A stretch of DNA of 64,000 nt from Coffea arabica (taxonomy: Eukaryota > Streptophyta > Magnoliopsida > Gentianales > Rubiaceae): assembly GCF_036785885.1 (NCBI RefSeq), contig NC_092312.1, positions 17,502,001-17,566,000 on the forward strand, in the 5' to 3' direction. Under the pieces are notes generated by a model, which ran no database searches, was not told where the DNA came from, and worked only from the letters and a program-made list of their open reading frames with translations. This document shows positions 24,137 through 45,123 of this stretch, piece by piece. Position 1 is the stretch's first letter; the number at the start of each line of letters is the position of its first letter. The translations under genes were made by a program, and so were the position numbers.

Positions 24137-24748
24137 ATTGATATCAGTGAGTTTTACATCTTTCTGACCATGGAAGAGCATTTCTATTGTTGAGTTGATA
24201 TTTGAAGATTAGGTAAGATTCTTATTCTTAATGAATTGTTCAAACAGGTCATGCTGGATCAAGTGTTGCCTTTGGTAGATGAGAGTTGGCGAATAAAATT
24301 TGAGAGAGTCAGGGAGGATGGCTTCTCTAGGTTGCAGGGCTTCTGGGTGCTGAGGGAAATAGTCTTTCCTATCATTATGAAGTTGCTCACTGCCTTGTGT
24401 GTTCCTTATGTTTTAGCCAGAGGAGTGTTTCCGATATTTGGGTACCCATTAGTGGTCAACTCAGCTGTATATCGTTTTGCCTGGTTGGGTTGTCTTGGCC
24501 TCGGTTTGTTGTGGTACTGTGCAAAGAGATTCCATGTCTGGTTCACAAACCTGCACAATTCTATACGTGATGATCGCTACCTCATTGGTAGGAGGCTTCA
24601 TAACTACGGTGAAGGTGTTGAGAGGCAAAATGGTAGTGTTTCCCAGGAAGGACAAAATTCTAATGAACATGGCACTAGCTTACTTCAGAGTGAACCAGAT
24701 GCTGCCGATGTAGGGATTAGGCAAAGGCATGTTCGACAAGATGCTTAA
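19062..24748 (+). CDS. SUD1: E3 ubiquitin ligase SUD1/CER9 (DOA10/MARCH6-type RING-CH membrane protein)
   Basis: Nine exons: 19062-19382, 19796-20488, 20710-21477, 21568-21779, 21887-22246, 23164-23324, 23422-23585, 23708-23854 and 24248-24748. They join in frame to 1,108 aa, the length typical of plant SUD1. An acidic, Ser-rich N terminus leads into a complete C4HC3 RING-CH finger (C63, C66, C80, C82, H90, C93, C106, C109). Many hydrophobic membrane segments follow, and near the end sits the C-terminal element DDRYLIGRRLHNYGE that is conserved in Doa10 proteins. The family works in the ER membrane in degradation of misfolded and regulatory proteins; in Arabidopsis SUD1/CER9 affects sterol (HMG-CoA reductase) control and cuticle lipids. 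No lesion was seen. Intron 5 carries a fragment also found at 37.7 kb, and intron 8 has a 32-nt poly(T) run. Confidence 0.97.
22515..22677 (+). repeat. Dispersed repeat fragment in SUD1 intron 5, shared with 37.7 kb
   Basis: Words occur in the same order here and at about 37,690-37,851: ACCAAGCTGAT, TTCCCTTTT, CCTTGGACTAT, TCCAATGAC, GGACACT, TTAAATGACTT and AGCAT. The two are clearly related but diverged. They are probably remnants of one transposon family; no termini can be defined. Confidence 0.7.
24103..24134 (+). repeat. Poly(T) run in SUD1 intron 8
   Basis: Thirty-two consecutive T residues about 110 bp before the exon 9 acceptor. It could be the tail of a reverse-oriented retroposed sequence or a simple mononucleotide expansion. 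Confidence 0.9.
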
Positions 24749-26076
24749 TCTTTAGGAGATGTGTAAAGTAGGGTGTCAATATATCAGCTTGCCAAGGTTT
24801 TCCTCATGTGAGGATTGGGCGATCGTTGAAGCATGTGTTGAAGCATCAATTTTTTTTCCGGGCTTTTGTGAATATGACGGGCCAAAATCTTCGAATGATA
24901 CAAATCAATGAGAATGTGTATAAATCATTGTGGAACTAGTACTTAAATGTATTCTGTCTGGTCAGTTAGGAGTATGCATAGGACACCATTTATGTCAAAA
25001 TTTTTCTTTGTAGGATTTCGAACACCTCGTGGTGGTGGATTGCCAAGTAGTTGCAGATGATGAACGTTTAAGCATGTTAGATGGCAGCGGACTGCTTTGA
25101 TCCGTCTTGGTTCTTTTTTTTTTTCCTCAAATTATGGAAAAGAACTTTTTGACAGGGTTCTTTCCTGCTTTTCCACACAAGCGGACATAATACCTGTATT
25201 TTGCATATTTGTTAGCTCGTAACATTTGTTGCGTTTCGTTTTGGATCTTGAAATGGCTTGTTAATATTAGTCAGTGTGTTGCTTACTGTAGCACCAATTG
25301 AGCTAGCCTGCAATACTAGCAGCAAAAACCATTGAAGACCTACGATCGTTAGCTAGCACTGCGATTGAAAAATAAAACATAAAATAGAAACAAAGCTATG
25401 CTACTGAACTATCTTATGCTTAACCCCAGAAAAAAGAATGAAAAAGCAACACTATTTCCATCTAACACGAGAGGAAAATAAAACATGAAAAAAAAAGAAA
25501 AGAAATAACCATCTTAAGCTTGGCCCCTGAGAGAGAGTGAAAAACAAATCTTTTAAGCTTTGATATCTCGTATCAATGTGTAGAGCGTTACGCCCACCAT
25601 ATTTTCGTTTTGCTGTTCTTCCGCCGCGCATTTAGGCATATGCTCCGTCGCCAATGTGAATAAGGAAAAAGTCCTGACGTCGACAATTGATATTCTATGT
25701 GATGGTATTCGCTCTGAAGCATGACAAACTGAAACGAAGACGCCTACTGACAACACACCTGATCACTAAATAGTTAAAAGATTTAGACTAGACCGGCCCA
25801 TTACTTTGGTTTTGAGTTACTTTATAGAACCTGAGGAAGACAATATTTATGGCAATTGGCAACACGTCCAGTTCCCACTAACATAGATGATACAGCCTTC
25901 TCATCTACAGATGGGAAAGCGAGCTAAGAAAACAATCCTGAAATCCAAACAGGCAAATAGATCAACATAACAAAATAGTGCATTCCAACCTCAAAAAGAA
26001 CTGAATCAATGCTCCAACCCTCGTGTTTCAAAAACCAAAGCACAAAAGTCTAGATTTAACTCCGCAATCAGTTCAC
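24749..26076. other. Convergent intergenic region, SUD1 3' flank and PABP copy A 3' flank
   Basis: The left half is the SUD1 3' untranslated and terminator region. From about 25,510 the sequence is recognisably duplicated near 38,140, so it belongs to the PABP segmental duplication. No gene was recognised; the small open frame near 25.6 kb is not preserved in the duplicate. Confidence 0.6.
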
Positions 26077-30582
<4,506 letters not shown>

Positions 30583-30610
30583 CTTCCCTCTCCTCTTGTT
30601 ATTCGAGAAA

Positions 30611-30619
30611 CAAACCCTA
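30611..30619 (+). promoter_or_regulatory. Telo-box-like AAACCCTAG upstream of PABP copy A
   Basis: AAACCCTAG lies about 120 bp upstream of the ATG, antisense to the gene, and is kept at the matching place in copy B. Telo-boxes (AAACCCTA) are common near the transcription start of plant translation-apparatus genes. Confidence 0.55.
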
Positions 30620-30944
30620 GACAGTAGCACCAAAAATTATGACAGTCTAAATTTGGAAAATGTTCCCGAAATTTTCGTTTTTTTTTTCTTGCCTTCAATA
30701 TATTAAAAGAAAATCCAACAAAAAGATACTTTTAAACTCAAAGATTTTCTTTTTCCTTTTTTTTAGCCTTTTACACTAAAAAGAGAGAGGAGAGGGAAGG
30801 ATGAAAATAGAGAAGGATAAGTCGGAGATCCGACGGAGGGTATGGGAGTATCGCCGCCGACAGCGACGGCGACGGCGCTGTGGGATGAGAGAGGAGGGGT
30901 GGGGGAGCAAAGAGCAAGTGCACTGGGCAAGGGCAGAAGCGGCG

Positions 30945-30955
30945 GTTTTTTTATA
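30945..30955 (-). promoter_or_regulatory. Candidate TATA box of PABP copy A
   Basis: The sense strand reads ATATAAAAAAA about 455 bp before the ATG, within a GC-rich block conserved in copy B, where the same place reads TATAAAAG. This would give a leader of about 420 nt unless an intron is removed. Confidence 0.5.
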
Positions 30956-32051
30956 TCTGGCGGGCTCAATAGCGGTGCGCGCGGTTACCCTAGGGGGTGG
31001 GCAAGCTTGTGCACAAAATCTGCGCCGTTGGATTAGGAGAGGGGTACACTGGCGGTTGGTAGATACGGGAGGAGGATTGTATATTTGTGCCATTCTCAAA
31101 GGGTTGGGATCGATGTGGGGGGGAAAAAAGGGTATCTCTAACTACATAAAGCGCCGAAGGGTTGGCAACAGTGATTTCCACTGGTTATTTTGTAATTTGA
31201 GCATTGATTTTGTCCTCATTTGTCTTTGTAGGTGTGATGGAACTCATTGTGGGGTCATCTTTGTTTCATGCTTGTCGGCCACAGGTTCTAAATTTTGGTC
31301 GCCTTATTCCAATTTTACCCTTTTACACTGGTTTCGTTGTTGTTTCTCTACAGATTTTGGCCTTTTTCGTCTTTTTATTGTAAATAATATTTTTAGTGGT
31401 TGGCCCGTTGCCTGCTGCATATGTCTGCCCAGATTTATTGGACCTCTCACGGTTTTTGCGAAATCTTTTCTGGTCTGCCGCCTTATGTTGGTCCACTGTG
31501 TTTGGGTTTCGGACATAAGAAAAATACCACTATATCCATCCATATATAGCAAAAAAATATATATATATATGATACGTAAACAAAATCAGCAACCTTGGCT
31601 GCCAAATTACTCTTCACAGGTTAAATAGTACCAGCAACAAACAATTAAAAATTTTATACAATTTACACATTACTAATCAATACTAAATATTACAAAAATC
31701 AACACAACCTAGAATAATACACCTCAAACTATACCATCATACACACTAAGAAATCCTTCAATTAATCCACTCTCACAACTTTCACTAGCATAAAATTAAT
31801 TAGAACCAATAATCAAATCACAATTAGACAAAACATAAATATACTGTAAACAATAAAATACCAAAAAAATAAAAAAGTGCAAAACAATTACTTACTTTAC
31901 CAATAGAAAAACATATCAAAACCATAATCATTCAAAATAATACAAAATATGACAAATCCATACTACATTGCAAAACTTATATTACAAATCTTTACACATG
32001 TTCCAATATAAAATACATGTACATATAATTAATAAACAAATGGAAGATATT

Positions 32052-32414
32052 GCCTATAACATACCAGCTCTTTATGGGTTTTTTGCATTACATGAACAAA
32101 ATATTAGTTATTTATGGGCATTTTACTTTGAATTATTTAATTTGTGTAAAATACATAAATGTTTGTAGCTAAAACTGGAAAAGTGTTACACTAATATTTT
32201 TATGAAAGGGAAACTCATAGGTTTTGTATTTAACATAAATTAAATATGTGAAAGTAAAAAAAGAAATTGCCCAAAGCATACCGGCTCTTTACTGGTTTTC
32301 TCTATTACATGAACAAAGTACTAGCTATTTATGAACATTTTACTTTGAATCATTTAATTTATGTTAAAAACGTAAATGTTTGTAAGTAAAATTCAAAAAA
32401 TGTTACACTAATAT
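32052..32414 (+). repeat. Two direct copies of the foldback-element module
   Basis: Units at about 32052-32267 and 32268-32414 share words in order: CATACC(A/G)GCTCTTTA, ATTACATGAACAAA, CATTTTACTTTGAAT, ATTTAAT, GTAAATGTTTGTA-like sequence and TGTTACACTAATAT. These match the arm modules of the foldback element at 5.3-5.7 kb. Here they lie head to tail, with no inverted partner. Confidence 0.8.
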
Positions 32415-33145
32415 ACTCAATTATTAAATTAAAGCTTTTGCGTTTTAAGATCGATAATATTTGTTAACTACTCAATTATTAAATTAAAGCTTTTGCGTTT
32501 TAAGATTGAGTAGTTACTTCGATAATATTTGTTAACTGCTCAATTATTAAATTACAGCTAATTAAAGCTTTTGCGTTTAAGATTGATAATATTTGTATAT
32601 GCATGTTCGGCAAAATATATATATGGACACAAATTCTGTGTGTATCTAATATTATTAATTTAAAGCTTTTGTGTTTTAATATTAACTACTCAATTATTAA
32701 TTTAAAGCTTGCCGTCAAGCTCCAGTTACAAGTTAATTGTCTCCTTTTGCTGTTGTGCTCATATTCTATTTTCTCATCTTATTCCAATATGTGCATATCT
32801 AATAAATATAAATCAATTGTCCCGCTTTGTATTAGGTTCCATTAATACGATCAATTATTTTTAAAAATATCGGATAATTTTCCTCTATTTCAAAAATGTT
32901 ACTTCGATAATATTTGTTAACTACTCAATTATTAAATTAAAGCTTTTGCGTTTTAAGATTGAATAGCATAACATAAATGTGTTTAGGACAAAGTGATAAT
33001 TAGTTGTGTGCCTTTTTATATATGTGCATGTTCGGCAAAATATATATCTGAACAAAAATATTGATTTTCTGAAAAAAAAAATATTTCGAGACAAATTTTT
33101 TGTGTATCTAATATTATTAATTTAAAGCTTTTGCGTTTTAAGATA
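32415..33145 (+). repeat. Irregular AT-rich repeat array
   Basis: The motif ACTCAATTATTAAATTAAAG followed by CTTTTGCGTTTTAAGAT recurs about seven times (near 32415, 32469, 32538, 32652, 32686, 32921 and 33110) with variable spacers such as GATAATATTTGTTAACT. A block from CATGTTCGGCAAAATATATA to the TCTAATATTATTAATTTAAA words is present twice (about 32,602 and 33,027). Confidence 0.8.
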
Positions 33146-34134
33146 TTTTTAGCAAAATATATAGCAATTCTTCTACAATGCCACCGCATGCTATCAAAAT
33201 TTACGTGGTTGTTCCCTGGTGATTAAAGGTTACGTGGCGCAAAATTTATCTTACGTGGTTACATATTAGAAGTTACACCTGTAGTTACAGTTCATGTCAT
33301 GTACTTACAGATAGAGATATGCTTGTTTCGTTCGGTTCTTTCACAGATTACATACTGTCATAGTGGACTTGCAATCATTAGTCAGATTTAATGCATGCAT
33401 GTGTTTCCTTCTGCCAAACCTCAAACTCTTTGTATAGTTGAAGACTATATGCGTTCTATCTATATTAACCTTTTCACCGTCAGTTTCTTTGGTTTGGTTT
33501 TCTTTATCTACGGACTACCAACTATTATAATGCTTTAGAGATGTTTCTCTTTTCTCTTGCGCCTTCCTGTTAGCTCTTTATTTTCTATTGGCTTTTCCTG
33601 ATCCCTGTTTCAAATTCTCAGCTTCGCACCGGCCTGTTATCAAATTCTCAGCTTCGCGCCGGCTTCAGTCAGGTATGTCCTTGTTTTTCTTTACTGCATT
33701 TCTTGGTTGTCCTTTTCCTCGTTTACTCTTAATCAATCTACAGTTACTTATTTTCTTTCCTTGTGATTGAAGTTATGTTTCTATCATTTTCTCCTCCCTA
33801 TTAATTACCTAAGAATATCTGTTTTGTTCCCATGATTTTTGCCAAAAAACTGACTACTTCGCACAGAATCATTTTTCTTTGTTGCAGCTTTTTAGTCTGC
33901 ATTAACTCTGAATTTACTTACCTTAGGTGACTCCATAAACTATTAGCAAATTTAAAAAATCTCCTTACTTTTTCCATTTTGGTGTATTTTGCTTATTCTA
34001 CAATCACTACTATACTATTCAACAAAACAATAACCCTCTATTTATAATTTCTTCTACTTTATTTTACATTCTTCATCACTCAATAACACCATAATATGGG
34101 CACCCCGCGGACAGCCGCGGGGTCGAATGCCTAG
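33107..34134 (+). mobile_element. Non-autonomous Helitron (3' end clear, 5' end tentative)
   Basis: The 3' end is diagnostic: CCCCGCGG (34103-34110) pairs with CCGCGGGG (34115-34122) around a 4-nt loop, followed by eight bases and CTAG, with host T next (34135). The proposed 5' end is TCTAATATTATTAATTT preceded by host A. This is inference, because an equally good TC start lies near 32,645. The interior has CAAATTCTCAGCTTCGC repeated near 33.61 and 33.64 kb and several TTACGTGG words. There is no Rep/helicase frame. Confidence 0.75.
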
Positions 34135-35331
34135 TAAATTAATAAATCATGAGACTTCCTAGTTATTATCATATAAAATAATTACTCTTTTTATATGATT
34201 TTGAAGGTAAAGTAGAAGATCAGAAGATTGCATCTGAATTTTAACTGGAAAGGAGCAAAATTGTTCGTTGGTTGTATGTAAAACAATCCCTATGAACTCT
34301 GCAAAATAACAATTGGGATTGGGCATAAATCAGAAAAAAATCACACAAGCTTTCTTTTGTTTTTTGGGTTCTATCAAATTTAGGAGGAATGGAGGGATGC
34401 CCTTCATTCCGTACGAGAAATTTATATCAATCTAAAATAAGTACTAAACATGTTTTAGTTGATTCGGAATCAATATAAAAATCATTTTATGTGAATATAT
34501 AAGAACCCCACTTACTAATTTATGTATTAAATGAAGTTCACTTAACATGTCAAATGAAATAAAATGATACTTTCGTATATTCACGCGAAACCTTTCATTG
34601 GTTCGGAAAAAAAAAAAAAAAAAACTAGTAAGCGTATTTAGCAGCTGCTTTGATGGACATAAAATTTTCCTCCCAATACCATAACCAAATTAAACCATTG
34701 AGTATAAATATATTATTGGTTTGTTTGCAAGATTCCATAGCTGAGTTTTATTTCACTATAGTCCCTTCGGAGAAATCCATATAATTTTTGCAAATGTCTA
34801 GGCCCTTCAATTCCACTGTAGTCTAAAATTGGAACGATATATACTAGCATGGCCTGGGCAAGAAGGATGGTATGCATAGATAGTGAGAGTTTTTTTATTT
34901 AAATGGACCTATCTTCTACGTCTGTTTGGGGCACAAGCGCATGGTCATAATGACGCTGGATTTATTCCAAATTGAATGGAACACAACGGTACGTGATTAT
35001 TTTCGTTAAGATGGCATTGTCCTGGCTTATGCGCTTCCTCCGCCTAAATAGAGACCTCACATTAGCAGCTGGCCCTTGCCTTATTTTTCCTAACGCTCTG
35101 GATGTTAATTGACATGCGTTCTTCGAGCAAAACGGGTTCAGAAACATTTACAAAGTACTGTAATAATTATTATGTCTCTGTACGGGCACATTAAAAAAAA
35201 TAAAAACATGCGAGTATGCTTTTGAGACCTATAACATCCAACTAGAACTTAATTATACGCCACCACGACAAATAACTACTACCACTCTATCACTCACATC
35301 ACAACTATTCACCTTTATTCCGCTCTTTTGT

Positions 35332-35545
35332 CAGTTTGGATGGATCATTTTTTGAAAAAAAAAGTTTTTTATGTACAATATTATAATAATACACACAAAA
35401 AAAAATAATCTCAAAAATAATAATTTAAAAAATATCAAAAACAGCCTCAAAAAACAACCTCATATACATTAAAAGTTTCTCACCTACACCGTTACAGTAA
35501 AATATTTCAAAAATTTTCCAAAAGACAGTTAATCTAAACAAAGCC
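35332..35545. mobile_element. Short MITE-like element with TTTGGAT-type ends
   Basis: The left end reads CAGTTTGGATGGATC, and the right end read inversely gives GGCTTTGTTTAGATTAAC. The interior is A-rich with many short A runs. The sequence style matches the element at 48.20 kb. Target-site duplication was not identified. Confidence 0.45.
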
Positions 35546-35641
35546 TATGTGAATTTTATTGGATATATCCGTACGTGAGAGGAAATATGTAACACTTACT
35601 CTGTAATCGCATCAAGTTTCAAAAAGTTATGTACAGAATAC

Positions 35642-35852
35642 CTCCATCCTTGAGTTGTAGGTGTTTAGGTGGGGGTTCAAATCCTATCTACAGCGAAAAA
35701 AAATTTAAAAGTGATGTCAAAACATTCTTATGATTTAGTAAGGTCTATGTACCTACTAGCCTCGGATACGAGTCTCTTTAGACTTCCTCTCGCCTCTAAT
35801 TTAAAATAAAATAAATTATACAATAGTTATCGTTTAAAAAAAAAAAAAAAAG
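35642..35852 (+). mobile_element. tRNA-derived SINE, family A (forward orientation)
   Basis: A near-perfect B box, GGGTTCAAATCC, lies about 35 bp from the start. The body resembles the SINE at 17.05 kb (GCGAAAAAAAATTTAAAAG; TAAATTATACAATAGTTATCG), and the end is a 17-nt A run. GAATAC flanks both sides (35636-35641 and 35853-35858), a plausible short target-site duplication. Confidence 0.7.
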
Positions 35853-36460
35853 GAATACAGCCATCATATATTGACATCAAGTATGAACTAGTCCGCATCC
35901 ATCGTGCCTTGAACTCTGGCTCTCACCAAGTTTTGTGTCTCGTCACTGCACCGGTTGCCCAACTCGAGCCTTACCACAAAATGACACCAAATGCTAAAAT
36001 CGTCCACAGAAAAGCTATATAATAAGCAAGCGTCGATTGGTTGGTTGTTTTGACATCGTTAGGGGCCTGTCTGACGACAAATGTTTAATTGGCACTCATT
36101 GAAATATATTTGAAGTGGCATATATATTTTTTTATATGTGATTTAAAATAATTAGGCAAGGCAAATAAATAGGTAAAATTAAATAAAATGTATATAAATG
36201 TAAGAAATAATAATAATTGTTAGTATGCATATATATACACGTGATAAGGTAAGTGAATTATAGATATACTAATGAATGTGCAACGAGCGCGTGTTAAAAC
36301 ACTCGTAAAACAACTATGCAACGTGTCTTTCTGTTTTCAAAATCCAAAACTAAATATTGTGAAGCTTGGCGTGTAATAGTGTGATAGAGTGGTTTGGTTG
36401 ATTCGTGAGCAAGTCGAAGAGATAGAAATACATATCATGAGAAAGGAGAAACTTCTATTT

Positions 36461-36636
36461 TTTTTTTTTTTATCAATACAAGAGTGTCCGGGTCAAGACC
36501 CGAAGGCGGCCCGACTAATCCCCTGCGCCTGGAGTACAGCGCCACCCCAACCGCACCCAAGCGTTAAGTGAGGTTCGACCCCACGACCTGCGAGTGCCGG
36601 AAGCAGCCACAGACCGCGTGATCTAGCCCCGGGGAC
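36461..36636 (-). mobile_element. tRNA-derived SINE, family B, with perfect 14-bp target-site duplication
   Basis: The flanks AGAAACTTCTATTT are identical (36447-36460 and 36637-36650). Read on the - strand, the GC-rich head contains an A-box-like TAGATCACGCGG and a B-box-like GGGTCGAACCTC. The body follows and the element ends in poly(A), which is the T run after 36460. The GC-rich body stands out sharply from the surrounding DNA. The intact duplication suggests a fairly young insertion. Confidence 0.88.
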
Positions 36637-37689
36637 AGAAACTTCTATTTAAAGAAGAAGAAAAAAACACACACACACACACTCGGAGTGAGAGAGAGAG
36701 ACAAGGGTACAAAAGAACAAAAACTAGGCCTTATTGATCCTATCTTTCAATTGTCAGTTAACGGAAGTTATTTTATGCAAACGGGGTCAAGAGAGTGGAA
36801 CAGATATAGAGATATGGAAGGGAAACAGAACAACAACATTAATTTGAACTTGGACAATGGGCTATTAGTGGCAATTAATCCAAATTTAGAGGGGCTATCC
36901 ATGTCCAATTAAAACTTGGACGGGATGGACTCAAAGGAACTTGGGTTTTAAATTGGGTCAATGTCCCAAAAAAAAAAATATGGAAAGATGGAATGCTAGG
37001 GTAATGCCATTATTGTTGCTTTTTCCTTCTTTCTATTTCTTTTAAAAAACAAAACTTCTTTTTCTTCATACTTGATTTGTTTATATTTGATTCTTTTTTT
37101 AAAAAAAAATTTGTTTATATTCTTGCTAGTCTATTCTCTTACAATTGCTCAGATTTTGGATATCACTTGATTGTTAACTATAAAAATTCATGCATTTTTT
37201 TTTTTTGTGAATTTGGATCTATAGCTTGGTTTCGTCGTAAATAATTTAATTTATCATAATATAATATGATATTTAGACAATTTTACTTGCAACACTTATG
37301 ATGTTCCATGAATTTATTGGACAATGTCACCTCTTTAATTTTTTTTTCCTTTTGTTCGTCAGCCCATGTATTGATCTGCATGATTAATTTGTTTTGATAT
37401 GATTTTCTTTTAAAAAAAAAAAAGAAGTGTATGCCATAAATCTACATTGCATACTAACTAATGATGTACCTAGAAAATCTATATTGTAGATCCAAAAAAG
37501 GAAAAATAAAAAGAATTTTGGTTGTAAATTGGAGCAATTTACAATATAGGTGAACGCGAAAAGAAGTTTGTTTTGTACTAGAAAACACTAAAATAGAATT
37601 TATTGAAATTTGGATGGTATCAAAATAGACTTGACCCATTTTGGTCCTATCCATATTTGTCTCATGACTATATGAAACTGTTTGGGTAT

Positions 37690-37851
37690 AGAACTATAGA
37701 CTTTACCAAGCTGATAATTATATGTTCTTTGAGCTTCAAGTTCCCTTTTTAGGTCGCGGACCCTTGGACTATTTTTTCTTTTATTTCGGAGTCCAATGAC
37801 AATTTTATTCGCCATGGACACTTCGATTTTAAATGACTTCAGCATTCCATC
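37690..37851 (+). repeat. Dispersed repeat fragment, partner of the one in SUD1 intron 5
   Basis: Shares ordered words with 22,515-22,677 (ACCAAGCTGAT, TTCCCTTTT, CCTTGGACTAT, TCCAATGAC, GGACACT, TTAAATGACTT). The two copies are 15 kb apart in the same orientation. Confidence 0.7.
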
Positions 37852-38718
37852 ATACTCCGAGGGCGCGAAGCTGAGGTTTTCATGCTAATAGAAACCTTTT
37901 AGCATGCGAGGTGGCATACTACGAGCGAGGGCATTTGGAATTCCAATCGTTGCGTAGTCCTTAATACTACTGTCTAGTTGTCGCAATTTCATTTGGTCAC
38001 CAATTTCTAAATAAGCTTGTCAAATAATTGGCCCAATCCATAATAATTAAAATTTTGCGGTCCCATCTTCCCTGGACATAGATTTAACCACATTGATAGC
38101 TTCCTTCCTATAACAAAGAAACAATGCTCGTAATTAGAATCTCAAGCTTAGCCCTACAAACAACACAGAAGGTCTAAAAACAAATACAAAAAGGTAAAAA
38201 TGGAATAAGGAATTTTAAGTTTAATATCCAGCTCCGGTGTAGAGAGCATTTTGACCACTCATTATTAAGTTTCCACCGTGCATTTAAGCACATGCTCCCT
38301 TATCAGCGTGAATCAGAAAAAGCTTGAACCTGACTGACGATGTCAACCACTGGTATTTATTTGCTTTGATTTGAAGAATGACCAACTTAAAATGAAAATG
38401 GATGCTGACAACGCAGCCGACATCTAACTTGTTAAAAGATTAATACCACACTAGCACATTAGCTTCAGCTTTGGTTACTTCATGGTACCTGAGATAGCTA
38501 AGATCTGTGGTAAAGTCCAGTTCCCAGTAACCTAAAACAATGCAGCTCTCTCATCTACTGATGTAAACGCGCGGTAAGAAAACAATCTCGAAAACCAATA
38601 GGGTTTAGGTCAACATAACAGAGTGGTAGATTCCAAACTAAAAAGAAATGACTCAAGCTCCAAATTTCATGTTTCAAAAACCAAAGCACAACAGGTTTTA
38701 ACTACCCAATCAGTTCAC

Positions 38719-43782
<5,064 letters not shown>

Positions 43783-43806
43783 CTCTCCTCTTGTTATTCG
43801 AGAAAC

Positions 43807-43815
43807 AAACCCTAG
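43807..43815 (+). promoter_or_regulatory. Telo-box-like AAACCCTAG upstream of PABP copy B
   Basis: AAACCCTAG sits about 117 bp upstream of the ATG and is embedded in sequence nearly identical to copy A. Confidence 0.55.
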
Positions 43816-44176
43816 ACAGTAGCCCCAAAAATTAAGCCAGCCTAAATTTGGAAAAAGCTTCCGAAATTTTCGTCGTTGTTTTATATTTTTCCCCGTCAAT
43901 ATATCAAACGAAAATCGAACAAAATGATATTTTTAAACCCAAAGACTTTCTTTTTCCTTTTTTCTTTTAGCTTTTTAAAATAGAGAGAGAGAGAGAGAGA
44001 GGAGAGGGAAGGATGAATTTAAAAAAAAAAAAAGGATAAGTCGGATATCCGACGGAGGGTAGGAAAAAAATACCGCCGACGGTGACGGCGACGCCGCTGA
44101 GGAATGAGAGAGGGGTGTAATGAACAAGTGCGAAGCGCACAGAGGGGAAAGAGAGAGGGAGACGGGAGCGGCGGCT

Positions 44177-44184
44177 CTTTTATA
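44177..44184 (-). promoter_or_regulatory. Candidate TATA box of PABP copy B
   Basis: The sense strand reads TATAAAAG, bracketed by the CCCGCCAG and CCGCC words that also bracket the copy A candidate. It lies about 490 bp before the ATG. Confidence 0.55.
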
Positions 44185-45123
44185 CCTGGCGGGTTAGATA
44201 GCGGTGTCCGCGCGGTTCGACCAGCGGAAGTGGGTAATCTAGTGCGCAAAATCTGCGCCGTTGGATCAGCAGAGGGGACCCCACTCGACGTGGTCCGGAC
44301 TCGTGTTTTCGTCCGCTGGCAGTGTGTACGTAAGGGGGTTCGTGATACTGCATTCTCAAGGGGTTTGCTTTGATCGATATAAGATTAATAGAAAGGATTA
44401 TCTCTTAATTTGCTGCTACGGATTCTTCTATGAGTTATTTGAAAAAATTAGCTGATTCTTGCCGCTAAAGGTAAAGCATAAGCTCAGAAAATTGCACCTG
44501 CTTGAAACCTATGAGTATACTTTGAGACCGGATTGAAACTATAGAGAACTCATGCTTTACAAAAAAAAAAACTCGAACTTATGCACTAGTAATCAATAAC
44601 TACTAGATCACTCGTAAGTATTCAAAATTTGAAGTATTCGGCTTGTATACTTTGTACTACCAAAAAATATATATATATATATTTGTATGTCAGAGGAAGA
44701 ATGTATTGCTTTACAAGCATTTTAAGTTTCAAAAGTTCTGTACGTAATATAATCCACATTTGGTGCGAAGTATGAACTACTCCATATGCAAATTAAAAAG
44801 TTTCAAAATTTTTACGTATATCCATCACGCTTCTACTTTGGATTTCACTAATTTTGTGTCCCGCCACTAAACTAGTCATATAATTTTAGTATTATATCTT
44901 GTTTGATAACCTAATTTATAACTTAAATTTAATAGATTCAAATCTTAATATATTTGCATGTGTTTCATAACAAAAAATATAATGCATTAATTAATTGGGT
45001 AGGTCTAAGTTTTTTAAACAAAACTTACTCAAAACAACTGTTCATTTATCACTCATTCAATATACATTAAAATTTGGTAATTTAAAAATTCAGATTTCAA
45101 ACGTTAATTATATCAAATGCCCT

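Larger units (their letters stand above)
31116..38139. other. Repeat-rich spacer between the two PABP units
   Basis: About 7 kb with no supportable gene. It holds foldback-related modules (32.05-32.41 kb), an irregular AT-rich array (32.4-33.1 kb), a Helitron end at 34.13 kb, a MITE-like element (35.33 kb), two SINEs (35.64 and 36.46 kb) and the repeat shared with SUD1 intron 5 (37.69 kb). Long open frames over the PABP promoter around 30.8-31.6 kb are not preserved in the duplicate. Confidence 0.7.

Noticed and set aside
30801-31628. 275-residue + strand open frame over the PABP copy A promoter
   Set aside because: Composition is Arg/Gly-rich from GC-rich promoter DNA, the frame is not preserved in the duplicated unit at 44.0-44.4 kb, and no domain is recognisable.
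36688-36912. 74-residue frame beside the 36.46-kb SINE
   Set aside because: Low-complexity Asn-rich translation with no family resemblance or exon neighbours.
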